Assembly (NCBI GenBank): GCA_023393525.1
Contig: JAEWKZ010000114.1
Span: 1-5,514, forward strand
Length of the DNA stretch: 5,514 nt
Reading direction: 5' to 3'
Origin: Pseudomonadota bacterium
GTDB taxonomy: Bacteria > Desulfobacterota > Desulfovibrionia > Desulfovibrionales > Desulfomicrobiaceae
This document shows, piece after piece, positions 1 through 5,514 of this stretch. Under the pieces are notes generated by a model. It searched no databases. It was not told where the DNA came from and saw only the letters and a list, made by a program, of their open reading frames with translations. The position numbers were made by a program, and so were the translations under genes. The first letter of the stretch is position 1. Every line of letters starts with the position of its first letter.

Positions 1-206
1 CCAATAGTTTCTCCTATTGGAAGTTCTGGACATATCGCACAAACCAGTGACATTAGAGTCAATATTGGTATCCCCCGCAAGCAAGTTGCAATAATCCATT
101 TTATCCTATTTACCTCACTTCTTTCTATATTCTCTTCACTGTTTATAACCATTCGTAATCTTCCATTTTTCAAAACTCCATCCCATCGAACTCTACCTGC
201 ATCCAT
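1..206 (-). CDS. Partial membrane protein of unknown function, 3' end beyond the left edge
   Basis: A frame begins at ATG 204-206 and stays open to base 1 (68 codons), with an in-frame TAG four codons upstream of that ATG. I do not recognise the product. The first 36 or so residues are polar and basic (MDAGRVRWDGV...). From about residue 37 a hydrophobic stretch follows (WIIATCLRGIPILTLMSLVC), ending in AICPELPIGETI, which looks like one membrane segment entering or leaving the bilayer. A second possible start is the ATG at 150-152; it has GGAAG a few bases upstream and would give a shorter, less basic tail before the membrane segment. The gene lies 66 bases downstream of the thioredoxin-like gene on the same strand, so it may be the last visible member of that cluster. 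The frame could be chance, but the upstream stop, hydrophobic pattern and same-strand position favour a real gene. Confidence 0.5.
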   Translation of the reverse strand, partial: MDAGRVRWDGVLKNGRLRMVINSEENIERSEVNRIKWIIATCLRGIPILTLMSLVCAICPELPIGETI

Positions 207-260
207 ATCTTTTGATTTCTATATGAAAATCGTCTTACTTCTAAATAGTAAACTTCACCA

Positions 261-283
261 AGAAAGGAAATGCTATCCTTTCT
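261..283 (-). terminator. Hairpin at the stop codon of the thioredoxin-like gene (weak terminator candidate)
   Basis: A perfect 8-base inverted repeat (AGAAAGGA at 261-268, TCCTTTCT at 276-283) encloses a 7-base loop. On the minus strand the stop codon TAG (273-275) of the thioredoxin-like gene lies in the loop. No clear run of U follows the stem in the minus direction, so it is not a classical intrinsic terminator. It may instead affect mRNA stability or attenuate the downstream partial gene. Confidence 0.3.
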
Positions 284-920
284 CCTTTTCAGCATCTAAA
301 TCAAGAAAATGGCGTTCTTGTATAAGATCTAAATATTTTTTCGTGACCTCAGGTGTAGCTTTATCCGGAAAGAATAAATTTGAGATATTTAATGTACTAT
401 CTAAAACAAAATAATAAGGATAACCCTCTTCTTCCGCAGGAATATAGAAATCTGAAATATTAAAAACATTAAAATCTCGTATATTGTATAGTTGTTTCTC
501 TTTATTTAGAATTTTATTATTTCGATATGTAGCCAAAAACAACACATTACCAACTTTTACTGTTTTTATCCATTCGCGAAGCATATTTATAGAAAATTTA
601 ATACAACTCGCACAGTTTGTTTCTGAAAATCGACATACAACTATTGGTTGTCGAGTATTCATAAATACATCATGGAGGAAAATATGGCTATTAAGTGAAT
701 CTCTAACCATTATTTCTTCATTCAACTTTATATTACTATTCAATATGGCAGCTCTGAAATTTACTTTATGAGTATACAATTCATCTTTTTCAGTAACACT
801 TTCATTTGCTAGATATTTTATACTTGCTATACTCTGTTGCCTATATTTATAGTAACTAATCAATGTAAACACATTTACTACTAGCAAGACTACAATTATG
901 ATGATTATATTTTTTTTCAT
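273..920 (-). CDS. Membrane-anchored thioredoxin-like (TlpA/redoxin-type) protein with CASC motif
   Basis: This 215-residue protein starts with a short basic N-terminus and a hydrophobic segment at about residues 4-22 with no cleavage motif, so it is probably anchored in the inner membrane with its domain in the periplasm. A thioredoxin-like core follows. A strand (QPIVVCRFSE, 91-100) leads into N-C-A-S-C (102-106), a CxxC redox motif at the start of a helix (IKFSINMLREW). A second strand lies at about 125-131, and GYPYYFVLD (166-174) is the right place for the cis-Pro (P168) beside the active site. An extra Cys, C96, lies in the first strand. The family reduces or isomerises disulfides, or acts as a thiol carrier. 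The Trp usual before CxxC is replaced by Asn, so activity is not certain. Start: ATG 918-920, with AAAAGG just upstream and 13 bases after the propeller gene's stop, which suggests co-transcription. The substrate is unknown; the Cys-containing NVEALA-type product is one guess. Confidence 0.78.
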   Translation of the reverse strand: MKKNIIIIIVVLLVVNVFTLISYYKYRQQSIASIKYLANESVTEKDELYTHKVNFRAAILNSNIKLNEEIMVRDSLNSHIFLHDVFMNTRQPIVVCRFSETNCASCIKFSINMLREWIKTVKVGNVLFLATYRNNKILNKEKQLYNIRDFNVFNISDFYIPAEEEGYPYYFVLDSTLNISNLFFPDKATPEVTKKYLDLIQERHFLDLDAEKEKG

Positions 921-933
921 AAGAACCTTTTGC

Positions 934-2154
934 TTAGAAATTCTTCAATTGAAAAAATACCAAAACAGGATTATCTTCTTCTTTAAACTCTTTAATTTTA
1001 TCCTTATCTATATCAGATATAAGAGAACTGTTATACAATAGAGTATCATTTCTGCTAGGAAGGTAAGAAGATATAAAATAATTACCCGAAACAGCACTGG
1101 GAAATCCAATTGGTGGTATTTCTTTTATATTATAATCAGCATTTGTCCCTCCTATTAAATGCCCAGACATTTTATCCAAATACACGATCGTCGTTAATTT
1201 TAAATAATTATTTCTCAAGAAAAAAACACTTTGAGTCTCTGTTTCAAGATATTCCCCCAAATAATAGTAATAATTATTCTGATTAATAGCATTTTTGAAA
1301 TCATTATAAGAACCTTTTAAATAATGGTCAGGAAGTTTTTTATTATCAAAATTTATTATATACTTTACGCTTAATTTATCAGTAGAATATAAATACTGAT
1401 AGATCGTATCTGTATACATTTGAGTTACCTTAACATCTCCTTTATAATTATTATACAAATAGTTATATCCTCCATAATTAATATCAATTGGTAGATTAAA
1501 CATGCCAACCGATTTCAATTTGAATTTTTTATCTGTTACAAGCAATGTATAATTCTCCAAACAGCCTAAATGTCCATTACCCTGACCATCAAGTGTTTTA
1601 AACAAATATCCGTCGGGAATAGTCGTAAAATTATAAGCTCCAAAAGGAAGTCTTACTTGACGAATAAATTTTCCTGAGGGGGTAAAAAACAGTAAAAAAG
1701 AATGTTGATAGGCAATTAACTCATCACTTTCAAAATCATAAGCTATATCATATAATCTAATAAGTTCACCAGGACCTGAACCATTAGATATCCTCTTGAC
1801 AAATTTTCCTCTGCTATCAAAAATGACCAACCCTCCACCCTGTAAACCATCCATGACATAAATATAGGAATCAGTAACAACTATTTTTATTATATTATCA
1901 AGCAAACTCTCATCTGTAGTTTCAAGAGGTATAAACTTTATTTCCTTTATTAAAGAACCAAAATCAAAATGCTTTTCTTTTTTAAGAAACGAATTCAAAT
2001 CGACCTTTATGGCTGAATCTTTTTCTATACACAATATCGTAGTAGAATCAAGATATAATGACGCAACTTGTTCCTTTGTAAAAGAATAATTTCTATTTTG
2101 ATTAGAACAACTAATAAGGAAGATTACCAAAATAAACACAGCATATTTTCTCAT
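934..2154 (-). CDS. 6-bladed beta-propeller lipoprotein (BF3164-like)
   Basis: This 406-residue protein opens with a lipoprotein signal: MRK, a hydrophobic run, then LISC with the lipidated Cys at residue 16. The next residues (SNQNRN) contain no acidic cluster of the kind that sends Bacteroides lipoproteins to the cell surface, so a periplasmic location is more likely (inference). The body shows features I associate with the Bacteroidales 6-bladed propeller/BF3164 family: EIKFIPLETT (71-80), a strand pair with IYVMD (98-102) and VIFDSRGKFVKRI (110-122), the turn GSGPGE (125-130), a second repeat FFTPSGKFIRQV (156-167), and the ending DNPVLVFFQL. Aromatic and Asn-rich stretches are frequent, for example NQNNYYYY at 291-298. 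No catalytic motif is evident; propellers of this group probably bind proteins or ligands. The gene lies 71 bases after the NVEALA-type gene and 13 bases before the thioredoxin-like gene. It is strikingly A+T-rich. Start ATG 2152-2154 is the only one that retains the signal peptide. Confidence 0.9.
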   Translation of the reverse strand: MRKYAVFILVIFLISCSNQNRNYSFTKEQVASLYLDSTTILCIEKDSAIKVDLNSFLKKEKHFDFGSLIKEIKFIPLETTDESLLDNIIKIVVTDSYIYVMDGLQGGGLVIFDSRGKFVKRISNGSGPGELIRLYDIAYDFESDELIAYQHSFLLFFTPSGKFIRQVRLPFGAYNFTTIPDGYLFKTLDGQGNGHLGCLENYTLLVTDKKFKLKSVGMFNLPIDINYGGYNYLYNNYKGDVKVTQMYTDTIYQYLYSTDKLSVKYIINFDNKKLPDHYLKGSYNDFKNAINQNNYYYYLGEYLETETQSVFFLRNNYLKLTTIVYLDKMSGHLIGGTNADYNIKEIPPIGFPSAVSGNYFISSYLPSRNDTLLYNSSLISDIDKDKIKEFKEEDNPVLVFFQLKNF

Positions 2155-2185
2155 ACAACTTTAATCTAAAATTCAACAATAAGTA

Positions 2186-2217
2186 AGAGATATCCATAAA
2201 AAAATGGATACCTCTCT
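2186..2217 (-). promoter_or_regulatory. Intergenic hairpin between NVEALA-type gene and propeller lipoprotein gene
   Basis: TATCCAT (2191-2197) and ATGGATA (2204-2210) form a 7-base stem around an A6 loop. The stem extends by five more pairs (2186-2190 with 2213-2217) across a two-base bulge. It begins 8 bases after the stop of the NVEALA-type gene. In the minus direction the sequence after the stem (TACTTATTG) is not a strong U-run. It could be a leaky terminator, or a structure that protects the upstream message, making the small precursor more abundant than the lipoprotein. Its effect is inferred. Confidence 0.45.
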
Positions 2218-2225
2218 AAACTATT

Positions 2226-2597
2226 TTAGCAACCTACCGGAGTACAATTGTCATAACCATATGGACAGCTAATATCCGTTCTACCAGCAGGATTGGTTTG
2301 GGAGCTTGATCCACTGCCACCTGCTGAAGCTCCACCATATGATGCATTTCCGCTTCCACTAGACGATTGTTCTGTTGGGCATGGTCTTATATACTCTCTC
2401 TCGTCTTTTGTCGCACCTTGGGTCCACCATGTCCAACCTGAATTTGGCTCATTTGTTTCCGCCACAGCTATCTGCTCTATGTTAGCAAATGAAAGATTCA
2501 ATAGATCATTATCTACACTAAGGTTAATATGTATATTCACTGCTACTATAGTAGCTATTACTAAAGCAAATGCTCCATATAAAAACTTTCTTTTCAT
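2226..2597 (-). CDS. NVEALA-type small exported precursor with Cys-containing tail
   Basis: This 123-residue protein has a basic start (MKRK), a hydrophobic segment at about 6-20, and then LLNLSFANIEQIAVAE (32-47). That stretch fits the Bacteroidales NVEALA leader pattern (LxLANVEALA), with Ile for Val and QIA for ALA. The mature part holds an aromatic patch WTWW (55-58), C73 in RPCP, a Gly/Ser-rich linker (about 79-99), and a tail with C111, C118 and a C-terminal C123. A-V-A (44-46) before E47 resembles a signal peptidase I site, but it is about 24 residues past the hydrophobic core, further than usual. The family's function is unknown to me; it is typically found beside propeller lipoproteins, as here. 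Start: ATG 2595-2597 in an A-rich context (AAAAAATG) without a Shine-Dalgarno site, ordinary for Bacteroidetes. The G+C is somewhat higher in the Gly/Ser linker than in the genes downstream. The family call rests on the leader motif and gene context; the C-terminal half is not recognised. Confidence 0.85.
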   Translation of the reverse strand: MKRKFLYGAFALVIATIVAVNIHINLSVDNDLLNLSFANIEQIAVAETNEPNSGWTWWTQGATKDEREYIRPCPTEQSSSGSGNASYGGASAGGSGSSSQTNPAGRTDISCPYGYDNCTPVGC

Positions 2598-2640
2598 TTT
2601 TTAATAATTTACAAATTCTTATTACTACATCAACACTCTT

Positions 2641-2665
2641 GATTACTTTTATCCTTTCAGTAATC
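2641..2665 (-). promoter_or_regulatory. Hairpin in the presumed leader of the NVEALA-type gene
   Basis: GATTACT (2641-2647) and AGTAATC (2659-2665) form a perfect 7-base stem around an 11-base loop, 43 bases upstream of the NVEALA-type start codon. The loop on the minus strand reads GAAAGGATAAA and so presents a purine-rich, AAGGA-like sequence. A role in leader control is possible but unproven. The stem is A+T-rich and modest in strength. Confidence 0.3.
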
Positions 2666-2735
2666 GAAACCACATAAGTTTCTTAAATTAGTTCGATACT
2701 TTTGCAACCTCCTTTCTTTTATAAATTATGGATTG

Positions 2736-2768
2736 ATGAGACTTCATTTTACTATTGAAAGTCCTCAT
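2736..2768 (-). terminator. Imperfect hairpin downstream of the signal peptidase gene (terminator candidate)
   Basis: ATGAGACTTCA (2736-2746) can pair with TGAAAGTCCTCAT (2756-2768) as 11 base pairs with two single-base bulges and a 9-base loop. It begins 59 bases after the signal peptidase stop. The sequence after it on the minus strand (CAATCCATAATTTATAAAAG) is A+T-rich but lacks a U-tract. It may separate the transglutaminase/peptidase unit from the NVEALA cluster. Confidence 0.3.
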
Positions 2769-2827
2769 TCACTCCATTCTTACTATTTCATAGTCCACAA
2801 TGGCAATTGTTCAGTCCAAATCCTGCT

Positions 2828-3760
2828 TTATTCTATCTTCCTAAATACCCGTTTCCATCTTACTTTCCCCGTATTCTTATTTACCGACTTCCATATCCGG
2901 ACAGCCTTTCCCACTATAAAAGGCTCCGGTAACAGTCCCCAATATCGGGAATCCTGAGAGTTCATAACCTTATCACCTGCCATAAAGTAATAATTCTCTT
3001 TAAAACGATAAGTAGATATTACACTATCATTCAATAAAATAGTATCACCACGTTGATACAGTTTCTTCCTTTGTTCCCATTCTATCACATTACGGTATAA
3101 AGCGGCGTGTTTAGGATTCATTTCAATAACATCTCCTTTTGCCGGAAGATACAAAGGGCCAAAACACACAATATTCCAATTTACGATTCCATTATACGGA
3201 TAACCACTCATCACTATTCCGTAATCCTTCTCCCGTCCATTTGCCACTATATGCATCAAGGCATCCTGTGATTTTATATTTCCCAACGGCTCATTACAAC
3301 CACGCACCATGTAGTGCGCCTGCTTTATCTCAAACGTGTCACCCGGCAAGGCTACACAACGCTTCACATAATAGGACATCAGGTTCAGCCCGATACTGTC
3401 CCACCGGGCAGGATAAGGGAAATTGAATACCAGCACATCATTTCTCTTTATCTTACCCAAAGAAGGTAAGCGGGAAATACTTACCTCTTTTCCCTCTACG
3501 GCATCCCAGATATTAAAAATGCGCCCACCCATTACACACTTATTCACCAGTATGTTATCCCCCGGAAGCAAGGCAGGTTCCATAGAATCTGAAGGTATTT
3601 TGAAGGAAGCGATACAAGTAACCTGGAGTAGTATCCAGATCACTGCCACTCCACAGATTATTAAAAACAAGTTTAATAACTTATCAATAATCCAACTGAA
3701 CCCTTTCTTCTTTTTACCAGAATCGTTGTTTTCCATCCTTATATTCAAATATGCGTTCAT
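2828..3760 (-). CDS. Type I signal peptidase (S26 family, LepB-like)
   Basis: The enzyme cuts signal peptides from exported proteins on the periplasmic face of the inner membrane. A basic cytoplasmic tail (KKKKG, 16-20) is followed by one membrane segment (about 27-47). The catalytic Ser is S59 in IPSDSMEP, followed by LLPGDNILVNK. The general base is K133 in YVKRCVALPGD, and the C-terminal box GDKVMNSQDSRYWG spans 262-275 with GKAVRIW after it. At 310 residues it has the insert between the Lys box and the last box seen in Bacteroidetes enzymes. All key residues are present, so it should be active. The start at 3760 has GGAAAGG directly upstream and overlaps the transglutaminase gene by 47 bases. 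A second ATG at 3734-3736 (residue 9) would cut the overlap to 23 bases and loses nothing conserved. The overlap points to translational coupling. The gene is apart from the usual housekeeping context, so it may be an accessory peptidase (inference). Confidence 0.93.
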   Translation of the reverse strand: MNAYLNIRMENNDSGKKKKGFSWIIDKLLNLFLIICGVAVIWILLQVTCIASFKIPSDSMEPALLPGDNILVNKCVMGGRIFNIWDAVEGKEVSISRLPSLGKIKRNDVLVFNFPYPARWDSIGLNLMSYYVKRCVALPGDTFEIKQAHYMVRGCNEPLGNIKSQDALMHIVANGREKDYGIVMSGYPYNGIVNWNIVCFGPLYLPAKGDVIEMNPKHAALYRNVIEWEQRKKLYQRGDTILLNDSVISTYRFKENYYFMAGDKVMNSQDSRYWGLLPEPFIVGKAVRIWKSVNKNTGKVRWKRVFRKIE

Positions 3761-5514
3761 CCTTTCCGCGAGTATGGTCTTTTAAGTAAAGCAGTGCGCC
3801 TTCGGGAACTTTATAAAGCAAAGAATCGGAATGCGGTCGCACCCTGCCTGCCGAAGTCCACTCTCCCCCATGACAATAAAAGAGTTCATACTCGTCATCC
3901 GTACGGATGAAATTATCTCGGTTGCGGGGAGTGAATACAATCTTGCTAATAGAATAGGGACTTCCCAAATCAAGGCCCGCCCAACCACCGGTAGGTTGGG
4001 AATAATCGAAAGAAGTATAAGGATCACCGTCAAACACATTCGTATATTCATGGGAGTTATCAAGCCCGTTACAGCCGGGAGTACCGATAATCTTCCCTTT
4101 CAGAGGTACACTGTCAGCAGCAGACGCATAGAAAGCAACCTCCGAGATATTACAGTAACTATCCTTAGGGCCATAATAGCGGACATACCGATAAGCACCG
4201 TCACTATTTACTCGTGCGACATTCCAGAGGCGTTCAGGGAATTCTTTAATGATAAACAGGGTGTCCTTTTTGTTGAAATACGGATCATTGCTGTCCTCAA
4301 ACACCCCATCTACCATCCGCCTTACAAAAGGTTCGAAATAAAGCTCATATTTATGAAGAAGGGTAACTTTCACTTCTTCCCTATCCGAAGGAAAAAAACG
4401 CATTTCTCCACTTTCTCTCTCAAGCAAGAAGGGATCGCTTTGCATCCTCATCTCGCCATTGTCATAAGTTCCCAAACGGAATATGACATCACCTTCCACA
4501 TCTTCGAACACAGCTCCTTGGCGCCTATCATAACGGCACCAGCCGATAGGAGCCCAGTTCATAAAACTGGCTACACAGAGGTAAACCGGCTCACCATTCT
4601 TTAGCGTACCATAAAGTTTTTTAGGATCAACGATTAATTTCCGGTTCTTGCCGCCCGCATATATAGCCGTTACATCACGAAAACAGGGATAGCGGAAAGA
4701 AGGATGTCTTTCTTCCGCTTTCTTTCCCATAGCCCTGATCATTTCCCGGTTAACGCTGAACGTACGACGATAGACCTTTCCTTTAGGGTCCCAATAATTA
4801 TCAGGGCTATTCAGTTCAGAAGTAGGGTCCAGAATGGAGCAACGATAAGAGTTACCATCTTTGTCAAAGACAGCATTCCAATAATGGGGAACATTTTTAT
4901 TTCCCCGCATCAACATGATTTCCTCGCTGCAAGGCAAACCTAATGCACGAAAAACATAAAGTTGCAGATCGGTAAAGTTTACGCAGCTCCCAGAACGCCA
5001 ATCCACAACTTTAGGTCCATAATGAGGGCCGAATGAGAATAGTTCAGTGAAATAAACCGGAGCTTTATGCAAGGTGTCCATTAGTATCTGAGAGATGTAC
5101 TTCGGATCTTCAGCCTCCGGAAGCCCACGAATGCTATCCAACAACGGATTATATTTATTATAGATTCTTTCGCGCCAGGATTCCAGTCTTTCATCACCCA
5201 CCCGGTAAGGGAGAACGAATTCACAAAAGTCTTCAAAAGAGACATTTTTCCCCCAAGGCTGTTCACGCCATACTTTAAAAGCCCATTCTATATTCTCAAT
5301 CAGATAACCCGGATCGATATGAATATCACTCTTCACTTCCAGTCTATCCAAATGAAAAGGACCGCAAGCGCGCTTAATGGAATCCAGCACTTTATCCGGA
5401 TACATGGTACCTTTGCCGTGAAGTTCAAAAAGCTTTAGGTAATCATTTAGAGCTTCACCTTCATAGCTATAGTGAAAAGGCAGATTTTCGATAAGAAAAA
5501 CGGCAGCCCTATAC
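3714..5514 (-). CDS. Transglutaminase-like protein with C-terminal F5/8-type (discoidin-like) domain, 5' end beyond the right edge
   Basis: The frame is open from the stop at 3714-3716 to the right edge, giving about 599 visible residues; the true start and any signal peptide lie outside. The 36 codons before the ATG at 5403-5405 translate to protein-like sequence (YRAAVFLIENLPFHYSYEGE), so that ATG is internal. Counting from it, the transglutaminase core shows Cys141 in RSGSCVNF, His174 in VPHYWNAVF and Asp193 in SILDPTSE, in the order and spacing of a Cys-His-Asp triad. A middle region with DVTAIY (244-249) follows, then a beta-rich section. Residues about 400-545 resemble an F5/8 C/galactose-binding-like domain (ISEVAFYA, NVFDGDPYTSFDY, GWAGLDLGSPYSISKIVFTPR). 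Such proteins are common in Bacteroidales; they may be hydrolases or cross-linking enzymes on peptide or glycopeptide substrates, but the substrate is unknown. No export signal is visible in the window. It overlaps the signal peptidase gene and shares its moderate G+C. Confidence 0.92.
   Translation of the reverse strand, partial: YRAAVFLIENLPFHYSYEGEALNDYLKLFELHGKGTMYPDKVLDSIKRACGPFHLDRLEVKSDIHIDPGYLIENIEWAFKVWREQPWGKNVSFEDFCEFVLPYRVGDERLESWRERIYNKYNPLLDSIRGLPEAEDPKYISQILMDTLHKAPVYFTELFSFGPHYGPKVVDWRSGSCVNFTDLQLYVFRALGLPCSEEIMLMRGNKNVPHYWNAVFDKDGNSYRCSILDPTSELNSPDNYWDPKGKVYRRTFSVNREMIRAMGKKAEERHPSFRYPCFRDVTAIYAGGKNRKLIVDPKKLYGTLKNGEPVYLCVASFMNWAPIGWCRYDRRQGAVFEDVEGDVIFRLGTYDNGEMRMQSDPFLLERESGEMRFFPSDREEVKVTLLHKYELYFEPFVRRMVDGVFEDSNDPYFNKKDTLFIIKEFPERLWNVARVNSDGAYRYVRYYGPKDSYCNISEVAFYASAADSVPLKGKIIGTPGCNGLDNSHEYTNVFDGDPYTSFDYSQPTGGWAGLDLGSPYSISKIVFTPRNRDNFIRTDDEYELFYCHGGEWTSAGRVRPHSDSLLYKVPEGALLYLKDHTRGKDERIFEYKDGKQRFW

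Larger units (their letters stand above)
2598..2827. other. 230-base spacer without a gene
   Basis: The stretch lies between the signal peptidase stop and the NVEALA-type start and has stops in all frames at short intervals. The longest minus-strand reading frame with ATG that I noticed is 19 codons (2688-2747) and has no ribosome binding site. It should contain the promoter and leader of the NVEALA cluster. I looked for the Bacteroides pair TTTG ... TAnnTTTG on the minus strand and found no full match. The nearest is TTG, 19 bases, TAAATTAT, ending only a few bases from the NVEALA start codon, which is too close to be convincing. Confidence 0.6.

Noticed and set aside
1..20. Perfect 7-base inverted repeat CCAATAG ... 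CTATTGG at the left edge
   Set aside because: It lies inside the partial coding frame, where the repeated residue pair Ile-Gly accounts for the two arms; there is no sign of a mobile-element end or site.
2293..2604. Plus-strand frame of 103 codons opposite the NVEALA-type gene
   Set aside because: The minus-strand product has a clear leader and family motif; the plus frame arises from the Gly/Ser-rich codons on the other strand.
2600..2640. TTG, 19 bases, TAAATTAT as a promoter for the NVEALA-type gene
   Set aside because: The -7 box matches only in part, and the start point would fall at or inside the start codon region.
2688..2747. 19-codon minus-strand frame (MKSHQSIIYK...) in the spacer
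   Set aside because: It has no ribosome binding site, is very short, and does not resemble a leader with runs of one amino acid.
3831..4604. Long plus-strand frame of 257 codons opposite the transglutaminase-like gene
   Set aside because: It is antisense to a well-supported gene with a complete catalytic triad, and its translation lacks domain features.
1..5514. CRISPR arrays, tRNA or rRNA genes, insertion sequences, attachment sites
   Set aside because: I saw no regularly spaced direct repeats, cloverleaf-like sequence, transposase motifs or terminal repeats. The short match to the 16S tail at 2707-2717 is too short to be an rRNA fragment.

Overview
The window looks like Bacteroidales DNA, most likely Bacteroides or a close relative. 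The grounds are protein families: a short precursor with an NVEALA-type leader, a BF3164/6-bladed beta-propeller lipoprotein, and a transglutaminase-like protein with a C-terminal discoidin-like domain. The start regions are also A-rich with few strong Shine-Dalgarno sites. Every supported gene lies on the minus strand, so transcription runs from the right edge to the left edge.

Right half (about 2828-5514), moderate G+C. A large transglutaminase-like/F5-8C-like protein enters from beyond the right edge: its frame stays open to base 5514, so the ATG at 5403-5405 is internal. Its 3' end overlaps the start of a type I signal peptidase by 47 bases, or 23 with a later start. The peptidase has the Ser/Lys pair and the conserved boxes of family S26. 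The two genes form a tightly coupled unit.

Spacer (2598-2827). I find no gene in these 230 bases. They hold two hairpins, a Shine-Dalgarno-like run with no start codon at the right distance, and a lone -7-like element on the plus strand.

Left half (1-2597), visibly A+T-rich. In order of transcription: a 123-residue NVEALA-type exported precursor with a Gly/Ser linker and a Cys-containing tail; a hairpin in the gap; a 406-residue beta-propeller lipoprotein; 13 bases later a membrane-anchored thioredoxin-like protein with a CASC motif; and, after a hairpin at that gene's stop codon, the start of a membrane protein that runs off the left edge.

Working model (inference): the left cluster is a cell-envelope module in which a small secreted Cys-containing protein is paired with a propeller lipoprotein and a thiol-disulfide protein. 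The upstream signal peptidase may or may not serve it. The base-composition step and the spacer suggest the two halves have different histories.
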